Shown here piece by piece: positions 56,269-63,784 of a stretch of DNA of 64,000 bases. How positions within the stretch are numbered: position 1 is the first letter of the stretch; the number at the start of each line of letters is the position of its first letter. Under the pieces are notes generated by a model that was given only the letters and a program-made list of their open reading frames with translations, had not been told where the DNA came from and searched no databases. This DNA comes from Porphyromonas gingivalis ATCC 33277 (GTDB lineage: Bacteria; Bacteroidota; Bacteroidia; Bacteroidales; Porphyromonadaceae): the NCBI RefSeq assembly GCF_000010505.1, contig NC_010729.1:1-64000 (forward strand). Reading direction: 5' to 3'. The position numbers were made by a program, and so were the translations under genes.

Positions 56269-56276
56269 TAACTTTG
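56269..56276 (+). promoter_or_regulatory. Plus-strand -7 box TAACTTTG between ftsH and ychF
   Basis: TAACTTTG fits TAnnTTTG but points rightward into the antisense strand of ychF. No -33 partner is clear. Confidence 0.35.
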
Positions 56277-56392
56277 CAAAAGAACAGCCGACCCGCTCTT
56301 TTGGTTTATGTTTCTTTCGCCGGGATATACGATTATTCCGAATGCCGTACTGTGTTTTTGTTATCGAGAAGGATAAGGATGAAAGAAAGACT

Positions 56393-57496
56393 TCAGACAT
56401 TGAAGCGGAAATGCATGATGTCGCCATCCTGCACAACATATTCTTTTCCTTCAATACTCATCTTACCGGCTTCTTTCACGGCTTGTTCGCTGCCAAAGCT
56501 GACAAAGTCATTGTACTTGATGACCTCGGCTCGGATAAACCCTTTTTCAAAATCGGTGTGGATGATACTGGCACACTGAGGTGCTTTGCTTCCGCGGAGG
56601 AACGTCCAAGCCCTTACCTCATCGCTCCCGGCCGTAAAGTAGGTTTGAAGATTCAGCAAATGATAAGCGGCTTTGATCAGACGGCTCACGCCGGATTCTT
56701 TCAGACCGATCTCTTCGAGGAACATTTGCCGCTCTTCGTATGTCTCCAGCTCGGCGATCTCGCTCTCTATCTTGGCTGCTACGACGAGGATTTCTGCATC
56801 TTCGTTTTTGACTGCTTCTCGAACGGCTTCCACATATTTGTTGCCACTAAGAGCAGAAGCTTCGTCCACATTGCAAACGTACATGACCGGTTTGGCCGTC
56901 AGGAGAAAGAGTTCGCGTGCTATTTGCTGTTCGTCTTTGGTGTCGAAACTGACGCTGCGAGCATTCCTGCCTTCGTCAAGAGCTTCTTTGAATTTCGAGA
57001 GCACTTGATAAGCCAGCTTGGCTTGTTTGTCGCCCCCTGTTTGTGCCTGCTTTTGGACTTTCTGTATGCGACTCTCTATCGTTTCAAGGTCTTTCAGTTG
57101 TAGCTCGGTGTCGATGATTTCTTTGTCGCGTACAGGATCTACGGATCCGTCCACGTGTGTGATATTGTCATCATCGAAGCATCGGAGCACGTGGAGTATC
57201 GCATCCGTTTCACGGATATTGGCCAGGAATTTATTCCCCAACCCTTCGCCCTTGCTGGCACCTTTGACAAGACCGGCAATATCTACGATCTCTACCGTGG
57301 TTGGGATCAGCCGTTGAGGTTTGCACAGATCGGCCAGGATATTCAGTCGCTCATCAGGCACTGTGATTACACCGACGTTCGGATCAATGGTACAGAAGGG
57401 GAAATTGGCAGACTGTGCCTTGGCATTGGACAAACAATTAAAAAGAGTCGATTTCCCCACATTGGGCAGGCCGACGATACCGCATTGCAAACTCAT
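56393..57496 (-). CDS. ychF: Redox-regulated ATPase YchF (Obg-like)
   Basis: This 367-residue P-loop NTPase of the OLA1/YchF type prefers ATP over GTP and associates with ribosomes. G1 is GLPNVGKSTLFN, and then DIAGLVKGASKGEGLGN (G3). A coiled-coil insertion lies at about 135-200. The C-terminal TGS domain contains YFTAGSDEVRAWTF and EVIKYNDFV. Length is standard. It is transcribed leftward from a TATCTTTG box on the minus strand at 57578-57585. Confidence 0.97.
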   Translation of the reverse strand: MSLQCGIVGLPNVGKSTLFNCLSNAKAQSANFPFCTIDPNVGVITVPDERLNILADLCKPQRLIPTTVEIVDIAGLVKGASKGEGLGNKFLANIRETDAILHVLRCFDDDNITHVDGSVDPVRDKEIIDTELQLKDLETIESRIQKVQKQAQTGGDKQAKLAYQVLSKFKEALDEGRNARSVSFDTKDEQQIARELFLLTAKPVMYVCNVDEASALSGNKYVEAVREAVKNEDAEILVVAAKIESEIAELETYEERQMFLEEIGLKESGVSRLIKAAYHLLNLQTYFTAGSDEVRAWTFLRGSKAPQCASIIHTDFEKGFIRAEVIKYNDFVSFGSEQAVKEAGKMSIEGKEYVVQDGDIMHFRFNV

Positions 57497-57577
57497 ATTG
57501 TCGTTTTTCGTTTTTTAATTCATGGAGAAATCAGGAGAAAAGATTATTCGACCGAGAAATCCCATTATTCTTGTCCG

Positions 57578-57585
57578 CAAAGATA
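57578..57585 (-). promoter_or_regulatory. Putative -7 box TATCTTTG of ychF
   Basis: On the minus strand TATCTTTG lies 82 bp before the ychF ATG. The -33 partner is not evident. Confidence 0.45.
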
Positions 57586-57754
57586 GCGAATCTTGTCCAC
57601 CTGAGGCTTGGACAAAAAGACACACAACCCCCTCCAAAACTATTGCCAGCCTGTCCGTGTAGGCTCTGTAATAAGCCAATGCTGCTCCCGACCCTTGCTT
57701 CTTGAATACTCCACTGGCTACGATATTCGAGCCTTTGTGGGGGCCTCGCTCTCC

Positions 57755-57889
57755 TTAAAATTCATACTTGCGACCCCATTCCGGTAGCCTATTCTTAGGA
57801 TAGCCATACTCTTCTGATAGCTTGTAAATAGGCGTCCCGGACTTTGCTTGGAGTACTATCACGAAGCGTTCTTCAAAACGATTTCGCAT
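57755..57889 (-). pseudogene. IS3-type orfA remnant
   Basis: A 44-codon frame starts MRNRFEERFVIVLQAKSG and continues IYKLSEEYGYPKNRLPEWG before TAA at 57755-57757. This looks like the N-terminal helix-turn-helix of an IS3-family OrfA. Beyond the stop, another frame reads GPHKGSNIVASGVFKKQGSG, suggesting a frameshift. The 17-bp hairpin beside its start (57896-57943) resembles an IS3 left end. No orfB is present. Confidence 0.6.
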
Positions 57890-57895
57890 AAAAAA

Positions 57896-57943
57896 GTGAA
57901 CCCTAAAAGTTTTCTGTCCAACTTTTAGGGTTCACTTCATTTT
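57896..57943. terminator. Long hairpin beside the IS3-type remnant
   Basis: AGTGAACCCTAAAAGTT and its reverse complement AACTTTTAGGGTTCACTT flank the loop TTCTGTCC. A run of eight T follows on the plus strand. This is either a terminator or part of an IS end. Confidence 0.7.
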
Positions 57944-57961
57944 TTTTGACACAGTCCTATA

Positions 57962-57974
57962 TTTTCATTGAAAA
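57962..57974. other. Probable conjugative-transposon attachment site TTTTCNNNNAAAA
   Basis: TTTTCATTGAAAA fits exactly the 13-bp TTTTCNNNNAAAA sequence that I recall as the integration site of CTnPg1 in P. gingivalis. Left of it are chromosomal genes and IS debris. Right of it are only conjugative-transposon genes. I therefore place the left boundary of the element here. The other end lies outside the window. Confidence 0.65.
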
Positions 57975-58102
57975 TCTATCATTTAGGTCTAAGTAATTGG
58001 CTATGAACAGCCTTGTGAGTTATGATTTTCAGCAGGTAATGATTTAGCGACCTATCTTCTGCAATGACACACAACGCTTTGCATAACTCGAATAACCTGT
58101 TG

Positions 58103-58110
58103 CAAAGGTA
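58103..58110 (-). promoter_or_regulatory. Leftward -7 box TACCTTTG near the element's left end
   Basis: On the minus strand the sequence GTATTACCTTTGC contains TACCTTTG. The -33 region is poor. It points toward the attachment site. Confidence 0.35.
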
Positions 58111-58120
58111 ATACTATCTA

Positions 58121-58148
58121 CGGAGAAAGACGAAACTTTCTCCGTTTT
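58121..58148 (+). terminator. Rightward terminator in the element's leader
   Basis: A 9-bp stem CGGAGAAAG/CTTTCTCCG (58121-58129 and 58136-58144) is followed by TTTTTC. A 16-bp palindrome TTGTCTGTTCAGACAA follows at 58162-58177. Confidence 0.7.
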
Positions 58149-58214
58149 TCTTTTCTAATAGTTGTCTGTTCAGACAATAGTTTTCATTCTTTTCGTCTTA
58201 TTACTCACGATTAT

Positions 58215-58250
58215 GGCAGTCTTTCTTGTGAAGGCTGCCTTTCATTTTTT
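58215..58250 (+). terminator. Second rightward hairpin in the leader
   Basis: GGCAG.CTT pairs with AAG.CTGCC (58215-58239), followed by TTTCATTTTTTT. No gene precedes it within the element. Confidence 0.6.
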
Positions 58251-58329
58251 TCGCTCTGCCCTCTCAGGTGTTCCTCTCCACATTCTACTCCATGTATTCG
58301 CATCGGGATCGGTTGTTCGTTGTCAGCGG

Positions 58330-58359
58330 CAAAGGTAGTTCCAGGCTTCCACGGACAAA
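58330..58359 (-). promoter_or_regulatory. Strong leftward promoter without a gene
   Basis: On the minus strand TTTG (58356-58359), 18 bp and TACCTTTG (58330-58337) match the consensus well. No ORF follows leftward, so it may drive a non-coding RNA or read out across the attachment site. The remaining sequence to 58605 has no gene. Confidence 0.55.
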
Positions 58360-58605
58360 AAAGGTCGGGGCGGCAAGCCGTTTAGACGACAATCTCCACA
58401 CTTCCATTTCATTGCAGGTAGTATTCTCGCCGTAAAACCTTGTTTGTCCTAAGCCCTACCTTTTTAAGCCCCTGAAACGAAAACGACCGACCCGACGGAA
58501 AGACGCATAAAAAAAATGTCGGAAACACGAGGATAGAGAAAATGAAAAATGGAAACTCAACTTCCTCACCTCTGGAATCCGCATAAAATCAAAAAATCAG
58601 ACAAG

Positions 58606-58815
58606 ATGAAACTGAGATACAAAATATCAATTTGGGTGGCTTTTGCACTCGCAGGCTCTCTCCTTTGGGGCGGAAGCGTCTGGCTTTGGCTGGTAGGGAT
58701 ATGTGCAGGGAAATTCCTCATTCGGCTACTCCTTACCATCACTTTGGCAATCGCAGTGTACATCTTGGTTTATGCCCTCATCATCGGGACAATACTTTGG
58801 ATACTCATTTCTTAA
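58606..58815 (+). CDS. Small membrane protein of the conjugative transposon
   Basis: This 69-residue protein has two hydrophobic helices (about 8-28 and 36-68) and no known domain. I chose the start at 58606 (MKLRYKISIWVAF), preceded by ACAAG. It opens a tightly packed plus-strand operon of conjugative-transposon genes (gaps of 12, 12, 21 and 16 bp after it). Function unknown. Confidence 0.65.
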   Translation: MKLRYKISIWVAFALAGSLLWGGSVWLWLVGICAGKFLIRLLLTITLAIAVYILVYALIIGTILWILIS

Positions 58816-58827
58816 ACAGACAGATAT

Positions 58828-59046
58828 ATGAAAAGAAGAAGCAAGACAGTCGCACAACAATGCAGATACTACGAAGTGGACAACATCTTCGAGTATATGG
58901 TATCGGTTTACCTCAACGGAAATATATCCGCCTTTGGGGAACTATACAAGGAACTCAATCGGAAGGATAGAAAGGAGTTTATATTCTATCTCTTTTCAGA
59001 AGTTGAACCTATACATATCCAAGAAATCATTTTAGAAACCATCTAA
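58828..59046 (+). CDS. Conserved small protein of the conjugative transposon
   Basis: This 72-residue basic protein carries CRYYEVDNIFEYMVSVYLNG, then an acidic end. I recognise no domain. It lies between the small membrane protein and the DUF1896-like gene with 12-bp gaps on both sides, so it is part of the same operon. Function unknown. Confidence 0.65.
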   Translation: MKRRSKTVAQQCRYYEVDNIFEYMVSVYLNGNISAFGELYKELNRKDRKEFIFYLFSEVEPIHIQEIILETI

Positions 59047-59058
59047 CTATATAAGACA

Positions 59059-59475
59059 ATGAAAGGTACAGAACATTTCAAGGACGTTATCCAAAACTAT
59101 TTGGAAACGAGAGCATCATACGATGAACTCTTTGCGGAGAGTTTCCGCAAGGAGAATAAAAACATAGACGAGTGTATTACCTACATCTTGACGGAAGTCC
59201 AAAGAATGGGGTGTGCAGGTCTGTCCGATGAGGAGGTATATTCCCTTGCCGTGCATTATTACGACGAGGATAACATCGAGGTGGGCAAGTACATCAACTG
59301 CCAAGTCGTGGTAAACCATACTATCGAACTCACGGAGGAGGAAAAAGCGGAAGCAAGAAAAAAGGCTATCGAGCGATACCAAGCGGAGGAATACCGCAAA
59401 CTTACCGCCAAGAAACCCAAATTGGAGAAGCAGGTGGAACAGCAGATAGCACAACCCTCACTATTCGAGTTTTAA
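59059..59475 (+). CDS. DUF1896-like protein of the conjugative transposon
   Basis: This 138-residue acidic protein is similar in layout to DUF1896 proteins of Bacteroides conjugative elements. It starts FKDVIQNYLETRASYDELFAESF, then has the central IDECITYILTEVQRMGCAGLSDEEVY and a Lys/Glu-rich tail ending SLFEF. The role is unknown. The family regularly accompanies ardA and pcfJ-like genes, as here. Confidence 0.75.
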   Translation: MKGTEHFKDVIQNYLETRASYDELFAESFRKENKNIDECITYILTEVQRMGCAGLSDEEVYSLAVHYYDEDNIEVGKYINCQVVVNHTIELTEEEKAEARKKAIERYQAEEYRKLTAKKPKLEKQVEQQIAQPSLFEF

Positions 59476-59496
59476 CCCTTAAATAACAAAAGAAAA

Positions 59497-60027
59497 ATGG
59501 AAGCAACGGATTTGAACGAAGCACGCATCTATGTAGGCACTTATGCCAAGTACAACAACGGCTCATTGCAGGGCGAATGGGTGGAACTTTCGGACTTCTA
59601 CGATTTGGACGGCTTTATGGAGCGTTGTGCCGGGATACACGAGGATGAGGAAGAACCCGAATATATGTTCCAAGCGTGGGAGGAAATCCCCGATGGTCTG
59701 ATTGACGAGGGGCATTTGGAGGAAAACTTCTTTGAACTTCGGGACGAATTGGACAGACTGAACGACACGGAGAAAGAAGCCTTTTGGATATGGGTGGAGG
59801 GCAACAACATCCAACTCACACAAGACGCATACAGCCTTGTGAAGTCTTTCCAATCGGACTACATAGGAAGTTATGCAAGCAGGGAGGATTTTGCGGAGGA
59901 ACTCGCAAAAGTGGAGAATGACTTACCCGATTTTGCACTGATATACTTTGACTTCTCCAAATATGCCAATGACCTTTTTTGTACGGACTTTTGGTATAAG
60001 GATGGCTATGTATTTCGGAACAACTAA
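59497..60027 (+). CDS. ardA: ArdA-like antirestriction protein
   Basis: This 176-residue, very acidic protein fits the ArdA family, DNA mimics that inhibit type I restriction enzymes when a mobile element enters a new cell. Typical parts are ARIYVGTYAKYNNGSLQGEWVEL at the start, then EEPEYMFQAWEEIP and a C-terminal FDFSKYANDLF. The high Asp/Glu content is consistent with DNA mimicry. It sits in the operon between the DUF1896-like and PcfJ-like genes, where it would be expressed on transfer. Confidence 0.88.
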   Translation: MEATDLNEARIYVGTYAKYNNGSLQGEWVELSDFYDLDGFMERCAGIHEDEEEPEYMFQAWEEIPDGLIDEGHLEENFFELRDELDRLNDTEKEAFWIWVEGNNIQLTQDAYSLVKSFQSDYIGSYASREDFAEELAKVENDLPDFALIYFDFSKYANDLFCTDFWYKDGYVFRNN

Positions 60028-60043
60028 TTGAGGAGGACAGATT

Positions 60044-61318
60044 ATGAAACCGAGAAACAAGTTTGAAAAGGCAGTACTTGCCGAGAGCAAGCACTTACGA
60101 CCGATAACCAAGACACAGAGCAAATGGGCATTCCGTGAGTGTATAGACCATTTCGCCTACCGACTTCCCAAAGGTCGTACTACGTGTATGGATTGTGGGC
60201 ATAGTTGGACAATAGAGAAGACAACCGAACATTGCACTTGCCCTCATTGTAGAGCAAAGTTGCAAGTCCGAACGACTTTTGAACGTAAGATAAGACAGAA
60301 GCAATACTTTACGATACTTACCACTTGTGGAGAGTACCAAGTATTAAGAATGTTTCTTCTTTCTGTAGAAATGGAGAAAGGTTGCAAGGCATCATCATAC
60401 ACTATTGAAATCGGTCAGTATTGGTGGAACGCACAAGGACGAAAGACGATTGTTGCCGTTCAGAGAGTATTGGGCAAATACATCGACACCTTTTCCTATT
60501 GCTCGCCTATGGCAGTGAGAAACGACAACGAAGCCTACCACCATATATCGTACTCTCCGATATATCCGAAGTTCAAGGCAACGGAAGCACTCCGCAGGAA
60601 TGGATTTAAGAATGATTTTCATGACATCGCACCAACTGTTCTCATTCCAGCCCTATTGTCCGACAGCCGTGCGGAAACATTGATTAAAGCAGGTAGAACC
60701 GAGCATCTGAAATACTTTCTTGACAATTCGAGGGCATTTGACGCTTGTTGGCAATCCTATAAAGTCGCCAATCGCAACGGCTATGACATAGAGGACATTT
60801 CAATTTGGTGCGACTATGTGGATATGCTCCGCAGATTGGGCAAGGACATACACAGTCCGAAGTATGTTTGCCACACCGACCTGCATAGAGAACACGACCG
60901 CAGACAACACGAACTCCGCAGACAAAGGGAAAAGGAAGAAAAGGAGAAGAAACGCAAAAAGGCAATGGAGGACGAGGAACGTTTCAAAGAACTCAAATCC
61001 AAGTTCTTTGGTATCCGTTTCACGGACGGCGCAATCCAAGTCCACGTTTTGGAGAGCGTGCAGGAACATTTGGATGAGGGTGTGGCAATGCATCATTGCG
61101 TATTCGACAATGCCTACTATCTTAAAGAGAACTCACTGATACTTTCGGCGACCATTGAGGGCAGACGGATAGAAACGATTGAAGTTAGTTTGGACACACT
61201 CAAAGTCGTGCAAAGTCGTGGCGTGTGCAACAAGAATACGGAGTATCACGAGCAGATCGTGAGCCTTGTCAATGCCAACCGCAAATTGATAAGGCAGAGA
61301 ATGAGAGCGACAGCATAA
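60044..61318 (+). CDS. PcfJ-like protein of the conjugative transposon
   Basis: This 424-residue protein resembles PcfJ-like proteins carried by conjugative elements. A small zinc-ribbon-like region TTCMDCGHSW with CTCPHCRAKL lies near residues 45-75. A basic coiled stretch (RRQHELRRQREKEEKEKK) is at about 285-310. The C-terminal PcfJ core has LDEGVAMHHCVFDNAYYLKEN and ATIEGRRIETIEVSLD. PcfJ was named from the enterococcal plasmid pCF10, and its exact role in transfer is unclear. Confidence 0.82.
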   Translation: MKPRNKFEKAVLAESKHLRPITKTQSKWAFRECIDHFAYRLPKGRTTCMDCGHSWTIEKTTEHCTCPHCRAKLQVRTTFERKIRQKQYFTILTTCGEYQVLRMFLLSVEMEKGCKASSYTIEIGQYWWNAQGRKTIVAVQRVLGKYIDTFSYCSPMAVRNDNEAYHHISYSPIYPKFKATEALRRNGFKNDFHDIAPTVLIPALLSDSRAETLIKAGRTEHLKYFLDNSRAFDACWQSYKVANRNGYDIEDISIWCDYVDMLRRLGKDIHSPKYVCHTDLHREHDRRQHELRRQREKEEKEKKRKKAMEDEERFKELKSKFFGIRFTDGAIQVHVLESVQEHLDEGVAMHHCVFDNAYYLKENSLILSATIEGRRIETIEVSLDTLKVVQSRGVCNKNTEYHEQIVSLVNANRKLIRQRMRATA

Positions 61319-61344
61319 GCAACAATCACCAAAACATCACAGAT

Positions 61345-61599
61345 ATGAAAGCAGAAATAGAAAGTATCGTATGCAACTGGGCGGACGAGATACCCTATAT
61401 CCTTGTAAGGATAGTCAATGCCATTACCCTATCCGCCAATGAAGAGGAACTAAGGGCTGCCGTCAAGCGGATAGCCGAAGAAACGGAACTTGACAAGTTC
61501 TTTGCATACGGCTATGGCGCACACCATTTTTGGCTTACCCACCGCAGGTTATCCAATGGAGAGCCAAAGGAACACAGATTATTAAAGGTCGAATTTTGA
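61345..61599 (+). CDS. Small conjugative-transposon protein after pcfJ
   Basis: This 84-residue protein begins MKAEIESIVCNWADEIPYI and has an amphipathic helical pattern. Its position directly after pcfJ is where PcfK-like genes occur in related elements, but it is shorter than those and I cannot confirm the family. I chose the start at 61345 after the PcfJ stop. Confidence 0.6.
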   Translation: MKAEIESIVCNWADEIPYILVRIVNAITLSANEEELRAAVKRIAEETELDKFFAYGYGAHHFWLTHRRLSNGEPKEHRLLKVEF

Positions 61600-61603
61600 G
61601 AAT

Positions 61604-61834
61604 ATGAAGAAGAGAGTTTACAGAGTACGGACGCAGTACATTTTCGAGGGAGTTTTTGAGGTGGTTGCCGAGAGCAGAGAAGAAGCACGACAAAAGGTCA
61701 TTCAGAATTGCGGAATGGTGATGGGTGGAAACATTCACAGCACCCTGCCCGATGAGGAAATCAATTGGGCTTTCTCCACGCACCCCGAAGTAATTACGAG
61801 ACGGATAACCGTTCACGAAGAGCAGACGGAGTAA
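61604..61834 (+). CDS. Small conserved conjugative-transposon protein
   Basis: This 76-residue protein begins MKKRVYRVRTQYIFEGVFEV and contains ESREEARQKVIQNCG, which suggests a compact alpha/beta fold. It starts 4 bp after the previous gene and ends the operon just before a strong terminator. Function unknown. Confidence 0.65.
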   Translation: MKKRVYRVRTQYIFEGVFEVVAESREEARQKVIQNCGMVMGGNIHSTLPDEEINWAFSTHPEVITRRITVHEEQTE

Positions 61835-61868
61835 AGCGGTCGGCAGATTTGCCGACCGCTCCTTTCTT
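61835..61868 (+). terminator. Terminator of the PcfJ operon
   Basis: A 10-bp stem AGCGGTCGGC/GCCGACCGCT (61835-61844 and 61851-61860) is followed by CCTTTCTTTC. Confidence 0.8.
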
Positions 61869-62091
61869 TCGTGAGCTTCGGGCGGACAAAGAAAGGAGCA
61901 AAGAAACCCAATGAAAAACACCTCGTTACTTTTGACAGTGAGTTGAGACGGTTCAAAAGTAACAAAAAGCCATTTGGGGTAAGGATAGTTCTATATGTTG
62001 CCATTTTGTCGCATCGAATGGACTTTATGGCAGATAAAACCTATTGGTATGCTAATTGCTTTATCTGTTGTAAGTTGTCATTAATAAAACT

Positions 62092-63318
62092 ATGCAAATG
62101 GAAAATAGAAAAAGGATATGTTTTGTAATTATGGGCTTTGGAAAAAAACAAGACCCCTATACAAATAGAACAATAGATTTAGACGCGACATATAATAAGA
62201 TAATTCAACCGTCAGCAGAAGCCTGTGATTACAAGTGCATCCGTGCAGATGAAATTTTGGATTCAGGTACGATTGATAGAAGTATGTATGCTTTGCTCTA
62301 TAAAGCGGATTTAGTAATTGCGGATATTACGACAGACAACGCTAACGCCCTATATGAATTGGGTACTCGGCATGCTCTGAGACCTTTTTCGACCATTATA
62401 ATAAAAGGAGGCGAGAGTAAAATTCCTTTTGACTTAGGACACACTCGAATTTTATCTTATGAGCATTTAGGCAATGAAATCTCTAAAAAAGAAGCTCAAA
62501 GAAGTGTCAGAGAATTGAAGTCTATAATAAAAGCTGTAACAGAAAATCCTGTACCAGATAGCCCTCTATACACATACATCCCTAAAATAGAACAACCCAA
62601 AATCTCTGATGAAGATTTAGAGGAAATAATAGGAGAACTTCGGGCTAAAGAGAATACGGTATATTCTCTTTCAGAACAAGCAAAAAGGTTTATGCATGAA
62701 AAGCGTTTTGAAGAAGCCGCTCAGAAATGGCATAAACTCAGGCAAATGGTAGAAAATGATATTTTTTATATTCAACAAGAAGCTCTATGCACATATAAAA
62801 GTGAAAAGCCCGGAAAAGTTCCAGCTTTGACAAATGCACTTCAAATAATGGCATCTATAAAGGAACAGACAGATACTGAAACGTTGGGCATTACTGGAGC
62901 CATCAATAAAAGATTATGGTATGAAACAAAAGATGAGAGTTATTTAGATTACGCCATTGAGATGTACAGGAAGGGCTGGACTCTACATCAAGATTACTAT
63001 ACTGGAGAGAATTATGCCCTTTGCTTGGAACAAAAATCTATTCTCGAAAAAGATGAACGGCACAAAATACATAAACAAGTTGAAGCTGAAGAAATCAGAA
63101 AGCAAATTATAGATATAATCCTTCCTACTTTGGAGGAAGAAGAGCCCGAAGAACTCAAATGGAAGTATGCCACATTGGCGAACTGTTATTTTGCGCTTGG
63201 AGATGTAAAAAAAGAGCAGGAGTATGACCAAAAGTTCAAAGAGCAGAATCCTGAAGACTGGGAAATAGAAACATACCTTGAAAATAAGCAGAATAGTATT
63301 AACTGTAATAATAAATAA
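62092..63318 (+). CDS. TRAFs-binding (DUF4071-like) protein with deoxyribosyltransferase/TIR-like N-terminus, candidate defence gene
   Basis: This 408-residue protein starts with a Rossmann-like domain (about 8-120): CFVIMGFGKKQDP, then IIQPSAEACDYKCIRADEI, then ADLVIADITTDNANALYELG, then TRHAL. This pattern is typical of proteins related to nucleoside 2-deoxyribosyltransferase and TIR/SLOG-like NAD- or nucleotide-handling domains. The C-terminal half (about 180-400) is alpha-helical with TPR-like pairs and LGITGAINKRLWYETKDESY, then YAIEMYRKGWTLHQDYYTG, as in TRAFs-binding (DUF4071) proteins. Codons are far more AT-rich than in the flanking genes. A start at 62098 is also possible. The TIR gene follows one base after its TAA. 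Confidence 0.7.
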   Translation: MQMENRKRICFVIMGFGKKQDPYTNRTIDLDATYNKIIQPSAEACDYKCIRADEILDSGTIDRSMYALLYKADLVIADITTDNANALYELGTRHALRPFSTIIIKGGESKIPFDLGHTRILSYEHLGNEISKKEAQRSVRELKSIIKAVTENPVPDSPLYTYIPKIEQPKISDEDLEEIIGELRAKENTVYSLSEQAKRFMHEKRFEEAAQKWHKLRQMVENDIFYIQQEALCTYKSEKPGKVPALTNALQIMASIKEQTDTETLGITGAINKRLWYETKDESYLDYAIEMYRKGWTLHQDYYTGENYALCLEQKSILEKDERHKIHKQVEAEEIRKQIIDIILPTLEEEEPEELKWKYATLANCYFALGDVKKEQEYDQKFKEQNPEDWEIETYLENKQNSINCNNK

Positions 63319-63319
63319 T

Positions 63320-63724
63320 ATGGCAAAAACTTATTCAGTATTTATCAGTCACTCATGGGATCATGTAGATGATTTGAAGAACCTCCGTAACCTTTTAGAA
63401 AAGAGAGGTTATTTTCATGTTGAATTTGAAGAGGCTTCACCTGAAGAACCTATCAACTCAGAAAATTCAGCATACATCAGACGTCGTTTGAAAGAGAAAA
63501 TCTCTAATTCTGACATTGTTTTAGGCATTGCTGGTATGTATGCCTCTTACAGCGACTGGATGAAATGGGAGTTGGACACTGCAATAGCGGAAGAAGTTCC
63601 AATAGTAGGAGTTATTCCTCGGGGGCAAGAGAGAATTTCAAAAGTTGTTACAGATCGCTCCGTAGAGGATGTTCATTGGAATACAGAAAGTATTGTTGAT
63701 GCCATTCGAAGAAGGGCTAAATAA
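63320..63724 (+). CDS. ThsB-like TIR-domain protein (DUF1863 type), candidate defence gene
   Basis: This 134-residue single-domain protein matches the compact TIR-like fold of Thoeris ThsB. It has SVFISHSWDHVDDLKNL at the start, then IRRRLKEKISNSDIVLGIAG, then YSDWMKWELDTAIAEEVPIV with the likely catalytic E84, and a VIPRG motif. ThsB proteins make an NAD-derived signal on phage infection that activates ThsA. No ThsA (SIR2/SLOG) gene is next to it. Its partner is the TRAFs-binding gene one base upstream, so the two are almost certainly translated from one message. AT-rich composition marks recent transfer. I chose the start at 63320 (MAKTYSVF). Confidence 0.82.
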   Translation: MAKTYSVFISHSWDHVDDLKNLRNLLEKRGYFHVEFEEASPEEPINSENSAYIRRRLKEKISNSDIVLGIAGMYASYSDWMKWELDTAIAEEVPIVGVIPRGQERISKVVTDRSVEDVHWNTESIVDAIRRRAK

Positions 63725-63740
63725 TACTTCCTACTAAAGC

Positions 63741-63775
63741 ACGCCTCTTGCGACATTATGCTCCGCAAGAGGCGT
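63741..63775. terminator. Bidirectional terminator after the TIR gene
   Basis: A perfect 12-bp stem ACGCCTCTTGCG/CGCAAGAGGCGT (63741-63752 and 63764-63775) separates the cargo operon from the convergent lysozyme gene. Confidence 0.85.
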
Positions 63776-63784
63776 ATTTGATAA

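Noticed and set aside
61979-62085. Loose direct repeat before the defence operon
   Set aside because: About 36-bp stretches at 61979 and 62045 look alike but with many mismatches in AT-rich DNA; too weak to call a boundary.
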